NCBI GenBank assembly: GCA_040878005.1
Contig: JBBDMW010000075.1
Coordinates: 118,534 to 182,533, forward strand
Direction: 5' to 3'
From: JBBDMW01 sp040878005
Lineage (GTDB): Bacteria > Chloroflexota > Dehalococcoidia > Lucifugimonadales > Lucifugimonadaceae
Length of the DNA stretch: 64,000 bases
A program made the translations under genes and the position numbers. The notes under the pieces are model-generated. The model was given only the letters and a program-made list of their open reading frames with translations. It searched no databases and was not told where the DNA came from. This document shows, in pieces, positions 16,934 through 26,041 of the stretch; position 1 is the stretch's first letter, and every line of letters begins with the position of its first letter.

Positions 16934-17110
16934 ATGGCGTGGCCAGACACGACACCTCATTACATCCCCTCCAAGGACCGCCAGATGGGCAGGAGGGGAG
17001 GCTCGCCTCCCAAGGTTGTCGGACGTTCAGGCACTCACTGGGTGGGCGCGTTGATCGTCATCATTTTCCTCGCCCTCTTACTGGGGGTAGCTTTTCTTAT
17101 CAACCGGTAG
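16934..17110 (+). CDS. Small single-span membrane protein, 58 aa
   Basis: Begins MAWPDTTPHYIPSKDRQ, has a Gly/Arg/Lys-rich stretch, then one transmembrane helix (WVGALIVIIFLALLLGVAFL) and a short INR tail. AAAGGA lies nine bases before the ATG. The stop TAG is 20 bases before the convergent epimerase gene ends. The architecture, a basic linker then a C-terminal helix, resembles cell-division-associated (CrgA-like) small proteins, but the similarity is too weak to name it. Confidence 0.6.
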   Translation: MAWPDTTPHYIPSKDRQMGRRGGSPPKVVGRSGTHWVGALIVIIFLALLLGVAFLINR

Positions 17111-17130
17111 GCCAGCAGGCAACGCAGTCG

Positions 17131-17889
17131 TCAGATCTCAACCTTCAGGTGCGTGCGCGGCTCCCATCCCAGCAGCCGCTTCGCCTTCGACAGGTTGTGC
17201 TCCTTCTCGTTCTCATCCCCCGCTATGAATATGGGCTCAAACCGCCCATGCCCGGTCTGGACAGCCTCCAGCGCGGCCATGTAGGCGTTTGCCAGGTCTT
17301 CTTCATCAGTTATGTAGAGCCTTGAGCCATCCGCCTGGATCTTCGGGTTGCGCCGTTCTTCGATCCACTGCTGCCGGTCCCGAGGCCCTGTAATTCGCAG
17401 GGCAATGATGTTCATGTCGAACCACCGGGTGAAGTAGCGGCACGTCATCTCGCCGTAGCCCTTCGTCAGCCCGTACGCGCTCGGCGTGTCATACGGCACG
17501 TCTTCCTCTGATGAGTACCACGGCCGCTTGCGGTAGTGCACGCTCATGGTGCTGGTGTACACGCCACGCTTTATCTCCATGCCCTGGGCGATGAATAGCA
17601 GCATGTGCAGGCCCATGCCGTTCACGGTGTAGTTGTCCACGATCACCGGGATTGACTGGTCAGTCACGGAGCCGCCCTGCGGGCTTTTCATGGTCAGCCA
17701 TATGAACGTGTCCATCCCGTCCAGCGCCTTCTCAATGGCGGCCGGATCGGTCACTGACCCTTCCACGAAGTCCACCGTGTCATAAACCGGGGAGCGAAGG
17801 TCAAGCACGCGCAGATCATGGTGCGGGCTGAGATACGGGGTGATGAACGATCCGACGCGGCCTGCGCCGCCGACAAGCAATACCTTCAA
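17131..17889 (-). CDS. NAD-dependent epimerase/dehydratase family protein
   Basis: 252-residue extended short-chain dehydrogenase. The Rossmann motif GGAGRVG is at residues 7-13, the acidic residue after beta-2 is in VLDLRS (suggesting NAD), the active-site Ser/Thr is in YTSTMSVHY and the catalytic pair in YGLTKGYGE (YxxxK). A substrate-binding block ALRITGPRD and a C-terminal KAKRLLGWEPR are family-like. The substrate is probably a sugar or a small carbonyl acid. Transcribed in the same direction as the aldo/keto reductase 56 bases upstream. Confidence 0.88.
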   Translation of the reverse strand: MKVLLVGGAGRVGSFITPYLSPHHDLRVLDLRSPVYDTVDFVEGSVTDPAAIEKALDGMDTFIWLTMKSPQGGSVTDQSIPVIVDNYTVNGMGLHMLLFIAQGMEIKRGVYTSTMSVHYRKRPWYSSEEDVPYDTPSAYGLTKGYGEMTCRYFTRWFDMNIIALRITGPRDRQQWIEERRNPKIQADGSRLYITDEEDLANAYMAALEAVQTGHGRFEPIFIAGDENEKEHNLSKAKRLLGWEPRTHLKVEI

Positions 17890-17945
17890 CCTGCATCTCT
17901 CCTCTTTTGCCGCTACCGGGAATTATCGCCACCGGGCCGGACTCA

Positions 17946-18953
17946 TCAGGCTGGCTCAACCTGCGTACCGTCCAGGAACATGTTCATGCCATCGGACACT
18001 TCGTTCAACCTGCGCATGTCTTCTTCAGGCAGTTCCAGATCCAGCGCGCCGAGATTGTCGTCGAGCTGCTCCTCCGTGTCAGCGCCTGAGATGGCGACAG
18101 TCACCTCCGGCTGTGCCAGCACCCAGGCCATCGCCACCTGTGCAACAGTTGCGCCGTTTCGCCGGGCCACGTCACGCACAGTCGTCAGCACTTCTACCGC
18201 TCGACCACGCATCGTGTTGGTGAAACTCTCGCGTCGGCGGCTGCCCCACAGGCTGTCGGCAGGCGGTATGGAATCCGGGCTATACGCCCCGCTGAGCAGA
18301 CCCACGGCCAGTGGACTGTATGCCATCACGCCGAGGCTCATCTCCCGCACCAGCGGAAACATCTCGTTCTCCAGGCTGCGGTTAAGCAGGCTGTACGGGT
18401 TCTGGACCGTTATAAGCGGCGGTGCGCCCAGGCGATCCTGCGTCCAGAGCGCCCTGCATACCTGCCACGCCTGGTAGTTGCACACCCCGGCGTAACGTAT
18501 CTTGCCCTGTACAACGAGATCACCCAGGGTACGCATCTGTTCTTCCACTGGCACGGACGCATCGAACTGGTGGAGCAGGTACACATCTATGCGGTCCGTC
18601 TGTAGCCTTCGCAGTGACCGTTCGACCTCCCGCATGATGTGGTAGCGGCCTGCGCCGCGGTCGTTTGGCCCCGGCCCCACCGGGCTGGTGACCTTGGACG
18701 TGATCACGACGTCATCGCGACGGCCCCTGAGGGCACGGCCCAGTATCTCCTCTGAGCGTCCTGCGTTCGCACGGTCGTCCATCATGCCGTACACGTTGGC
18801 GCAGTCGATCAGGTTCAAACCGCTGTCCAACGCCTTCAGCACCACTCGCTCGGCCGCCGCGGGATCAGGCTGGCCCCTGAAGCCCAGGCCAAGGGCCATG
18901 CGCGACACCTTTACGCCCGCAGAACCAAAGTTCACATAGTTCAATGCAACCAT
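17946..18953 (-). CDS. Aldo/keto reductase
   Basis: 335-residue NADPH-dependent TIM-barrel oxidoreductase. The catalytic tetrad is visible: Asp and Tyr in IDCANVYG, Lys in VVITSKV and His in YLLHQFD. The C-terminal cofactor-binding part has the ISGADTEEQLDDNLGALD segment. Length and order match the AKR family closest to L-fucose/D-arabinose dehydrogenase-like enzymes. It is the first gene of a two-gene minus-strand unit with the epimerase, divergent from the PadR operon. Confidence 0.92.
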   Translation of the reverse strand: MVALNYVNFGSAGVKVSRMALGLGFRGQPDPAAAERVVLKALDSGLNLIDCANVYGMMDDRANAGRSEEILGRALRGRRDDVVITSKVTSPVGPGPNDRGAGRYHIMREVERSLRRLQTDRIDVYLLHQFDASVPVEEQMRTLGDLVVQGKIRYAGVCNYQAWQVCRALWTQDRLGAPPLITVQNPYSLLNRSLENEMFPLVREMSLGVMAYSPLAVGLLSGAYSPDSIPPADSLWGSRRRESFTNTMRGRAVEVLTTVRDVARRNGATVAQVAMAWVLAQPEVTVAISGADTEEQLDDNLGALDLELPEEDMRRLNEVSDGMNMFLDGTQVEPA

Positions 18954-19025
18954 CCCAAAAGTCGCGCCTTGTGACGCCTGTATCAGTTACCCGGCACATC
19001 TTAGAGGAATCAGAGGCAAATGCAC

Positions 19026-19068
19026 TTGCTCTCCTTGGGCAATTAGAATATAGTCATTTTCGAACTAT
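19026..19068 (+). promoter_or_regulatory. Likely promoter and autoregulatory operator of the padR operon
   Basis: TTGCTC (19026-19031) and TATAGT (19049-19054) are separated by 17 bases and form a plausible sigma-70 promoter. A dyad ATAGT-N9-ACTAT (19050-19068) overlaps the -10 element, a position suited to repression by the PadR protein encoded immediately downstream. The local sequence is markedly A+T-rich compared with its surroundings. Confidence 0.5.
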
Positions 19069-19096
19069 TCCTTTTCATACTAGGTTTTTTAAGACC

Positions 19097-19714
19097 ATGC
19101 CTGAAACACCTCCACGGCCCCTGCCCGGAACTGCCTTTGCAATGCTCGGACTCGTCGCATTGTGCGACGTGTCCGGCTATGAGTTGAAGCAGTTCGCGGA
19201 CCGGAGCATCAGCCATTTCTACTGGAGCCCGGCAAAGAGTCAGGTGTACGCGGAGCTAAGGCGCCTGGAAGAGCGCGGTTATGTAAGCGCCCACGAAGTA
19301 GAGCAGGACACAAGGCCGGACAAACGCGTGTACCGAATCACTGGATCAGGCAGGGCCGCACTGAGGGAGTGGCTGGAGGCCGAAGCCCCGGAAGAGGACG
19401 TAACGCGTAATCCCACGGTGCTGCGTGTATTCCTCGGTCAGAACATGGCGCCGGAACGGCTGGTAAGCCAGTTGAGACAGAAGCGGGACAGAGAGCGGAA
19501 CAAACTGGCTTACTTCCAAGAGCTTCATGGCCAATTTTCGCAGAACGATTCCGTTGATCGGGAATTCTTCGCACTGATGACAGTCAACGCCGGGAGCACT
19601 CTGACCAGCGCCACAATCCGTTGGTTGGAAGAAACCATACGTGAGATAGAAAATCGTCACGCTTTGCCTCGTGAACAGCGCGATGCCAAACGCGGAATTG
19701 GAGACAACCATTGA
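19097..19714 (+). CDS. PadR family transcriptional regulator
   Basis: 205-residue winged-helix regulator. The PadR domain spans about residues 10-95 (AMLGLVALCDVSGYELKQF, YAELRRLEERGYVS, then a wing with DKRVYRITGSGR), followed by the helical PF10400-type dimerisation domain with LVSQLRQKRDRERNKLAYF. The ATG at 19097 is chosen as the family N-terminus; the frame continues upstream to 18944 but crosses the promoter. Its stop overlaps the start of the MMPL gene, so the regulator is co-transcribed with the transporters it probably controls. Confidence 0.92.
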   Translation: MPETPPRPLPGTAFAMLGLVALCDVSGYELKQFADRSISHFYWSPAKSQVYAELRRLEERGYVSAHEVEQDTRPDKRVYRITGSGRAALREWLEAEAPEEDVTRNPTVLRVFLGQNMAPERLVSQLRQKRDRERNKLAYFQELHGQFSQNDSVDREFFALMTVNAGSTLTSATIRWLEETIREIENRHALPREQRDAKRGIGDNH

Positions 19715-22602
19715 GTTCCAGTTCTGGTGTAAGTGAAACGCCTCATCACAAAGTACCGCCAGGGGGAGTCGGCTCGTGGCTGGACCGCAACTCCATGTGG
19801 GTCATTCTGACCGGCATAGTGGCCACGCTGTTGCTGGTCATCCCCATGCTCATGATAGAGAGCCGTGGTGACGCGTCCCAGGACCCTGGAGGAACCGTTT
19901 CTGGCCTTCAGCAGCAGATAGACGACACGTTCACATCGCCGGTCCACGTGATGACAGTCATTGCCGAAGCACGCGACGGCGACATCCTGACCGCGGCCCC
20001 TCTCCGGGAGCTATTGCTCAACCAGGTCCGCCTGGCAGCCGCCGATGAACGTGGCGAGCTGGCCCCGAGTGACTTACCAGAGCAGAGTTACCTCTATTCG
20101 TACTTCGACACGGACCTCAACAGAACGATAGACGGGATCACATCGTTGGCTGATGCCGTGGATGAAGTGCTCGCCTCAGACCCGCTCCTTGGCACGACTT
20201 TGGCCGATGCCACGGACGAGCAGGTCAAGGTCGCTGTGCACCGGATCCTGTCCTCTCCAGCGGGCGGAGGCCTGCGGGATGGCCTGTCAACCCAAGCACA
20301 GAGCGAACGTCGCGTGGTTAACGGCGAGGAGATTGACTGGTGGACCTCTCCCGCCGTCGTCTTCAATGTGCTGGCGGACAACGCCCGGCTGGGAGGAGGC
20401 TCGCAGTCCATCGACCTTGCTGTTGACCCCGCAACTGCCAACAAGGAGCAGTTCAACCGGAACGTCCAGGAGATCATCCGCGGCGACGAAGAAACCTACC
20501 GCGCGTGGGGAATAGCCATTGATGTTGGACTGGAGTCAGAAGAGCAGGGCCAGGTGGCGGGTGCGTTCATTACCTTCACCGTCATCGCAGCGGTGGCCGT
20601 GGTGGGCATAGCGCTTCGCTCCTACTGGGCCGTAGCGCTCACCGGCCTGGGGCTGGGGGCGCTGATGATCTGGCTGCAGGGCATATCGGCGCTCGTCGGG
20701 CTCAAGGGCGGACTAATCAACGACCTGATTGTGCCGATAGCGATGGTTTCGCTGGGCGTGGACTTTGCCGTGCACGCAGTGCGCCGTTACCAGGAAGAAC
20801 GGTCCATTGGCTATCCGCCGCGCCGGGCTCTCGCCGTTGGCATGACCGGCGTGTTCGGGGCACTCGCTCTGGCGCTTGCCAGCGACAGCATCGCCTTCCT
20901 GTCCAATGCAGCCGCCGGGATAGAGGCGGTTGTGCACTTTGGGCTGGCGGCTGCCATTGCTGTGACCTCGGCGTTCATTGTTCTTGGAGTTGTCGTTCCG
21001 GTCGCCCTGTCACGCATCGAGGCCCTGGAGCCACGGCGTGGCAGACGCTCAGCAATTGGACGGGCCGGGCGGATCGCTGGTGGCCTGCTTGCTGCCACGA
21101 CCGCCGGCGCTGCCGTGATACTTATCGTGGCGGTGGAGCCGCTCATAGGCGTCATAGTGCTCATGGCGGGCGCAGCGTTGTCGCTTGGCGTGCCGGTGCT
21201 GGTGACGTGGCTCCGCGGCCGGAACCGCCCGGAGCAATGGACGAGCGACATCGCAGCCGACCCGCCGTATGAACGTTCCGATCAGGGCGGCTCAATAATT
21301 GAAGGGGTCGCCAGCCTTGCAGCATACCGCTGGGCTGTCTTGGTGGCGTCGCTCACTGTCACGGCGGTGGCGGTCTACTTTGCCCTACAGCTTGAAGCAA
21401 CCTTTGACGCCAGGGACTTCTTCTCCGCCGATTCTGACTTCGTGGTAAGCCTGGACAAGCTGGATGAGCATGTGGGCGCCCAGGGCGGCGAGCCTGCGAC
21501 AGTACTGGTTGAAGGCGACCTATCTGATCCTGCTGCACTGTCCGCCATTGCCGCGGTCATGGCACGCATGGAAAACAATCAGCACCTGTCCAGGAGCACG
21601 TCCGGAGAGATCAACACATCTGAACTTACGGTGCTGGACCTGGTGGAGCAGATAACCGGATCTGAGTATGCCCGCGGGCGTGTAGAGGCAACGACGGGAG
21701 TCACTCTTACCGACAACGATGGTGATGGCATTCCTGACACCAGTGAACAGTTGAAGGCTGTCCTGCGACTGGCTGTAACGGAAGGTATTCCGCTGGATGA
21801 GAACACCACTGTCTACACGCCGGACCGCGTGAAGACCATGCTCTCGCATGATCCTGCGTTGCCGCCAGGAAGCGACGTCACAATCTTCTCAGTATTCCTG
21901 CCGGGGACAAGGGAGCAAAGCATTGTAGCTGCTGCCTACGATTCACTCTCAGCTAACCTGGAGCCGCTGGCAGCGACACCGTCCGTATCCAACTATGGGC
22001 TGACCGGGTCGCCATTCAGCCGGCAGGCCCAACTTGACGCAACCACGGAGTCGCTGCAGACGTCCATTCCAATCGCGGCCGCGGCAGCGTTCCTGCTGCT
22101 GCTAATCGCCATGCGATCCGTGAAGTATGCATTCGTGACCATCGTGCCCATTGGCCTGGTAGTGGCGTGGCTGTACGCCATCATGCACCTGAGCGGCTTC
22201 GCTCTGAACTTCGTGACAGCCACCATAGGCGCTGTGTCCATCGGCGTTGGAATCGACTACTCCATCCACATGACGGAGCGTTTTCGGGAGGAATTGCGGC
22301 GTGCCCCCGACCGGATGGCGGCGTTGAGACAGGCATCACGGGGCACCGGTACTGCGCTGATCGCCTCGGCGCTTTCCAGCATAATTGGCTTCGCCATCAT
22401 GGGCCTCGCGCCCATGCCATTGTTCGCCACCTACGGCGTGCTTACGGCCATCATGATCTTCCTGGCGTTGGCGGCGTCACTGCTGGTGCTGCCTTCGCTC
22501 CTGTTGATAGTGACCCGTGACCCCAAGACAGCCGACGCACCGGATCATGCTCCGGTGAGCGCAGACATAACCGGAGTGACAGCAAGTGACACAGCGGTCT
22601 AA
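19711..22602 (+). CDS. MMPL/RND-family transporter
   Basis: 963-residue inner-membrane exporter with two repeats of one helix, a large extracytoplasmic domain and five helices. The first membrane block is about residues 285-470 and the second about 780-945, each with the conserved Asp in the fourth helix of the repeat (VSLGVDFAVH and IGVGIDYSIH). MmpL-type proteins export lipids or hydrophobic drugs using the proton gradient. The second extracytoplasmic domain contains DNDGDGIPD near residue 667, a calcium-loop-like motif that is unusual here. The TTG start overlaps the padR stop. Confidence 0.9.
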   Translation: MSSSSGVSETPHHKVPPGGVGSWLDRNSMWVILTGIVATLLLVIPMLMIESRGDASQDPGGTVSGLQQQIDDTFTSPVHVMTVIAEARDGDILTAAPLRELLLNQVRLAAADERGELAPSDLPEQSYLYSYFDTDLNRTIDGITSLADAVDEVLASDPLLGTTLADATDEQVKVAVHRILSSPAGGGLRDGLSTQAQSERRVVNGEEIDWWTSPAVVFNVLADNARLGGGSQSIDLAVDPATANKEQFNRNVQEIIRGDEETYRAWGIAIDVGLESEEQGQVAGAFITFTVIAAVAVVGIALRSYWAVALTGLGLGALMIWLQGISALVGLKGGLINDLIVPIAMVSLGVDFAVHAVRRYQEERSIGYPPRRALAVGMTGVFGALALALASDSIAFLSNAAAGIEAVVHFGLAAAIAVTSAFIVLGVVVPVALSRIEALEPRRGRRSAIGRAGRIAGGLLAATTAGAAVILIVAVEPLIGVIVLMAGAALSLGVPVLVTWLRGRNRPEQWTSDIAADPPYERSDQGGSIIEGVASLAAYRWAVLVASLTVTAVAVYFALQLEATFDARDFFSADSDFVVSLDKLDEHVGAQGGEPATVLVEGDLSDPAALSAIAAVMARMENNQHLSRSTSGEINTSELTVLDLVEQITGSEYARGRVEATTGVTLTDNDGDGIPDTSEQLKAVLRLAVTEGIPLDENTTVYTPDRVKTMLSHDPALPPGSDVTIFSVFLPGTREQSIVAAAYDSLSANLEPLAATPSVSNYGLTGSPFSRQAQLDATTESLQTSIPIAAAAAFLLLLIAMRSVKYAFVTIVPIGLVVAWLYAIMHLSGFALNFVTATIGAVSIGVGIDYSIHMTERFREELRRAPDRMAALRQASRGTGTALIASALSSIIGFAIMGLAPMPLFATYGVLTAIMIFLALAASLLVLPSLLLIVTRDPKTADAPDHAPVSADITGVTASDTAV

Positions 22603-23371
22603 CGGCGGAACATCAGAAGACGTCATCATCGTCAAGGACCTGAAGAAGCGCTACGGCGATCTCCAGGCAGTGGACGGCATATCGTTCACCGTCAGGCGAG
22701 GCGAGGTCTTCGGGATGCTTGGCCCCAATGGTGCGGGCAAGACAACGACGGTGGAAATCCTGGAGGGCATGCGGTCTGCCGACTCCGGCACTGCGCTGGT
22801 CAACGGCATAGATGTAGCCCACAACCCCAGGGCGGTGAAGAGCATCATTGGCGTGCAGCTCCAGACCGCGGCGTTTTTCGACCACCTTACACTGGCAGAG
22901 ATCATCGACATGTTCGGCAGGCTGTACGGTCGAAAAGTAGATCCCATGGCCATACTGGAGCGGGTGGAGTTGACGGACAAGGCGCGCGCTTATTACAAGC
23001 CGCTCTCCGGCGGCCAGAAGCAACGTCTGTCTGTTGCCGTGGCGCTTGTAAATGACCCGGTGGTGCTGTTCCTGGATGAGCCGACCACGGGACTCGACCC
23101 GCAGGCGCGCCGTCACATGTGGGAGTTGGTGAAGAAGATCAGGGATGACGGCGCAACCGTCATGCTGACCACCCACTACATGGAGGAGGCGGAGGAGCTA
23201 TGTGACCGGGTGGCAATCGTGGACAGCGGCCGGATAGTTCAGCTCGGCAGCCCGGACACCCTGATCGACCGCCTGGTGGAGTCCGGTTTTCATTCTGAGC
23301 GCCCGGTAAAGCAGGCCACCCTTGAAGACGTGTTCATCAACCTCACCGGCCGAAGCCTGAGGGAAGCTTAG
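22586..23371 (+). CDS. ABC transporter ATP-binding protein (drug-export type)
   Basis: 261-residue ATPase of the DrrA/CcmA family. Walker A is GPNGAGKTTT, the signature is PLSGGQKQRLS, Walker B is VLFLDEPTTGLD, and the H-loop is in MLTTHYMEE. The GTG start lies inside the end of the MMPL gene (17-base overlap), showing translational coupling. It works with the permease that begins seven bases after its stop, probably as an ABC-2 exporter. Confidence 0.94.
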   Translation: MTQRSNGGTSEDVIIVKDLKKRYGDLQAVDGISFTVRRGEVFGMLGPNGAGKTTTVEILEGMRSADSGTALVNGIDVAHNPRAVKSIIGVQLQTAAFFDHLTLAEIIDMFGRLYGRKVDPMAILERVELTDKARAYYKPLSGGQKQRLSVAVALVNDPVVLFLDEPTTGLDPQARRHMWELVKKIRDDGATVMLTTHYMEEAEELCDRVAIVDSGRIVQLGSPDTLIDRLVESGFHSERPVKQATLEDVFINLTGRSLREA

Positions 23372-23377
23372 CAACCA

Positions 23378-24487
23378 ATGAGCCTGTACCTCGCGTTGAC
23401 CGTGGCCTCATTGAAGATGTACTTCAGGAACAAGCAGGCGCTGTTCTGGGCGCTATTCTTTCCCATGCTCATCATCGGCATATTCGGCCTGATGAATTTC
23501 GACCAGTACAACCCGCCGGACGTGGGCGTGAGCGACCTGGCCGGAAACGATGCGTCCAGTGCTCTCATAAGCTCGCTCAGAGGGCCGGACAATGACGTGC
23601 TGGGTGTGGATACCGGCGATGCCGCCGATCTCCATGAACGGCTGAACTCCGGCGGCCTGGATGCGGTGATCGAGATTCCGGAGGGGTTTGGAAGCGCTGA
23701 ACAGGTGTCTACGGTGAGGGCAACCTACGACCTGCGCAAGACGCAGGAGCAGGGTGTGATCTCCACTGTCCTGGCGCAGTCGCTGGAGCGGGTGTTCAGG
23801 GACGTTGCCGATGTACCGGAGGAATACCTCATCGAGAGCCGATTCGACATCGAGACGGAAGCCGTTGCAGGCCAGGGGCAGGGGTTCAAGGGGTTCCTTG
23901 TCCCCGGTGTGGCTGCCATGGCCATCATGCAGGCGGGCATCTTTGGCGTGGTGTTCAGCCTGGTCAGGTTCAAGGCGCAAGGTGTGCTGCGGAGACTCCA
24001 GGCCACGCCCATAGGCCCGTCGCACTTCCTAGTGGGCCAGGTCACAACCCGGCTAGTCGTGACGGTGCTTCAAACCTACGTGCTGATTGCCGTCGGAATC
24101 ATTTTGCTTGGCGTCACCATAGCCAACGGCGACCTGACCGCATGGATTGACATCACGGTCCTGGCGCTGCTGGGCGGAGCGCTGTTCATCTCGTTGGGGT
24201 TGGCCATCTCGGGCTGGGCGAAGACGGAGGACACCGCAGCGCCGATCGCGAACATCGTAACGTTGCCCATGATGTTCCTGTCAGGGGTGTTCTTTCCGCT
24301 CAACGTGCTGCCAGACTGGGTCACCAGCGTGTCCCAGTTCCTGCCGCTTACATACCTGGCTGACGCACTGAGGGCGGTCACGACGACCGGGGCCGGTCTG
24401 ACGGACCTGGGCGCCGAGATGGCAGGCCTGGCCGTGTGGGGTGCGGTTTCTTTCCTGGTGGCCACCAGGCTGTTCAAGTGGGAGTGA
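23378..24487 (+). CDS. ABC-2 type transporter permease
   Basis: 369-residue membrane subunit. One N-terminal helix (about 20-40) is followed by an external domain of about 140 residues and then five to six helices from about residue 180, including MFLSGVFFPLNVLPDW, the hallmark of ABC-2 permeases. Partner of the preceding ATPase. Last gene of the PadR-controlled operon; the downstream gap holds a large inverted repeat. Confidence 0.92.
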   Translation: MSLYLALTVASLKMYFRNKQALFWALFFPMLIIGIFGLMNFDQYNPPDVGVSDLAGNDASSALISSLRGPDNDVLGVDTGDAADLHERLNSGGLDAVIEIPEGFGSAEQVSTVRATYDLRKTQEQGVISTVLAQSLERVFRDVADVPEEYLIESRFDIETEAVAGQGQGFKGFLVPGVAAMAIMQAGIFGVVFSLVRFKAQGVLRRLQATPIGPSHFLVGQVTTRLVVTVLQTYVLIAVGIILLGVTIANGDLTAWIDITVLALLGGALFISLGLAISGWAKTEDTAAPIANIVTLPMMFLSGVFFPLNVLPDWVTSVSQFLPLTYLADALRAVTTTGAGLTDLGAEMAGLAVWGAVSFLVATRLFKWE

Positions 24488-24799
24488 CCACTGTGCCCAG
24501 AGGCCAAGTGGGAGATGAGGCAGGCGTCGCCGCCCGGCGAGGGAGGGTATCTGCGGGCGGTGCGCCTGCCTTCATTTGCGCTGGAAGCGAGTCACCGACC
24601 CAGTGCACGGTTCTGAACCGGTAATCTCGCTTCCTGCCAGTTGATACGCAACTCGATGATGGGTGGTTTTCGACTCGGCGGGAAGATTTTGCGGTTTGGG
24701 CGGGTTGGCAGAGGATCGCCGATAGCCCCGTGGCAAGACCTACAGGAGGCGGACTCGATGAGAGATGAAGTCATAGTCGGGTGAATCGCGGGGTTACAA
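24488..24799. repeat. Intergenic region with nested inverted repeats
   Basis: 312 bases without a credible gene. GGAAGCGAG (24583-24591) pairs perfectly with CTCGCTTCC (24626-24634), and inside lies CGGTTC-T-GAACCG (24608-24620). The outer stem ends in TGCCA, giving a tRNA-acceptor-like appearance, but the element is only about 56 bases long and lacks D and anticodon arms. It may terminate the padR operon or be a decayed RNA gene. It lies at the boundary to the A+T-richer segment that follows. Confidence 0.45.
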
Positions 24800-26041
24800 T
24801 CAAAAGTCTGGCCGCAATAGGACACGCCCTTCGTACCGTGTCGCTAGCCGCGGGTCACCCCAGGCTATGCCCGGAATAGTGAGTTCGAAGTCGGCCGACC
24901 AGCCCGGTTCCAAGACTGTACGTACCGAATCCTCTCCGACAAAAACGACTTCATCCTCTGCATCGTAGCCTACTATGGCCAGATCAAATCCCTCTAGAAA
25001 TTCCGTGCTTCCCAGGGTCGCAGTACTGCCATTGTGAATGATCCCGCGTACGCCGCCTTGGATGCCGATCCCTGGAATGTTTTGCCCCTCCACATACTCC
25101 AGCCGTTGTACCTCTAGTCCGTCTACGCGTCTGCTGATAAGACCAGGGTAACCGCTCTGTTCAACCTGTATCTTCAGCAAATTCCAGTCGTGGGCATCAG
25201 CATCGTCAGGGACCCCCGACACAAATGGAACCACCTCTCCGGGTCCAATTTCACCAGCCAACAATATTGATGCATCTCTTGTATTTATCACACGATGCTC
25301 ATTTTCATTCGTATAGGTAAGCGTTGCGGAGACACCATTGAGGACAGTATTCGTTTCATTCTTAATAAGACCTATTATTGTGCGGTCGCCAGTCCATGCT
25401 TCTGTCCATGCTGTGGACGTCACTGCAAACTGTTCATTGCTTTCTATGATAATGTCTGGCGTAGGTGATATATCTGGTGTTGGATGGGTAAGAACGGGAG
25501 GTGTTACATCTTGAGTTGGAACAAGAGATTTGGTGTTTGGCAGATCGCCAAACGCACCAACCCTACGCGAATCAATAATACTAATATCTGGAAGGGTGAT
25601 TTTATTGCCAAGTACAGCAGTGTAGGTGTTAAGACCAACTACCGTCCCCACAAATTCAATAACATCGCCATCCAGTAATCTAGGTCCTTCATAGCGTAGA
25701 AATGCTATATCTTCCCAAAAATACTGCGCTTCGTTTATGCTAGCCCTGAATTGGTAGTGCCTGTTTCCAATTTCAATAACTTGAATTAATTGAGCCTTAT
25801 AGTGAACTATTGATCCAGTATATTGTTCGTTGTTTCTGAACAGGTCATCATACGCAGGTGAAGTAGCTCGATCTTTCAATTCATCGAATGACAATGACGC
25901 GAATTCAGCTGGGACAGAGACTGGTTTCGCTGCTTGGCAACCGGTAATAAAAAAGGCGACTGGCAGCAACAACACAAATGCTAGTAATGCAGGGTGGACA
26001 TTAGATCGAGTCGTGGCTGATGTACTTAGAAAGTATGTCAT
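24800..26041 (-). CDS. Putative lipoprotein with FxLYD-like domains
   Basis: About 413 residues. The N-terminus from the ATG at 26041 is a signal peptide with a good lipobox, VAFFITGC, so the Cys is probably lipidated after export. A DUF-like OB region (about residues 65-165, with VEFVGTVVGL) is followed by a Pro/Thr-rich linker and two repeats of a beta-sandwich (GLIKNETNTVLNGVSATLTY and GIIHNGSTATLGSTEF-like) typical of FxLYD domains. The function is unknown; surface binding is likely. Base composition is clearly more A+T-rich than neighbours, suggesting transfer. Upstream in-frame ATG at 26110 would place 23 residues before the signal peptide. Confidence 0.75.
   Translation of the reverse strand: MTYFLSTSATTRSNVHPALLAFVLLLPVAFFITGCQAAKPVSVPAEFASLSFDELKDRATSPAYDDLFRNNEQYTGSIVHYKAQLIQVIEIGNRHYQFRASINEAQYFWEDIAFLRYEGPRLLDGDVIEFVGTVVGLNTYTAVLGNKITLPDISIIDSRRVGAFGDLPNTKSLVPTQDVTPPVLTHPTPDISPTPDIIIESNEQFAVTSTAWTEAWTGDRTIIGLIKNETNTVLNGVSATLTYTNENEHRVINTRDASILLAGEIGPGEVVPFVSGVPDDADAHDWNLLKIQVEQSGYPGLISRRVDGLEVQRLEYVEGQNIPGIGIQGGVRGIIHNGSTATLGSTEFLEGFDLAIVGYDAEDEVVFVGEDSVRTVLEPGWSADFELTIPGIAWGDPRLATRYEGRVLLRPDF

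Noticed and set aside
24583..24637. tRNA (possibly selenocysteine type) in the gap after the ABC permease
   Set aside because: Only acceptor-like and one inner hairpin are present; total length about 55 bases leaves no room for D and anticodon arms.
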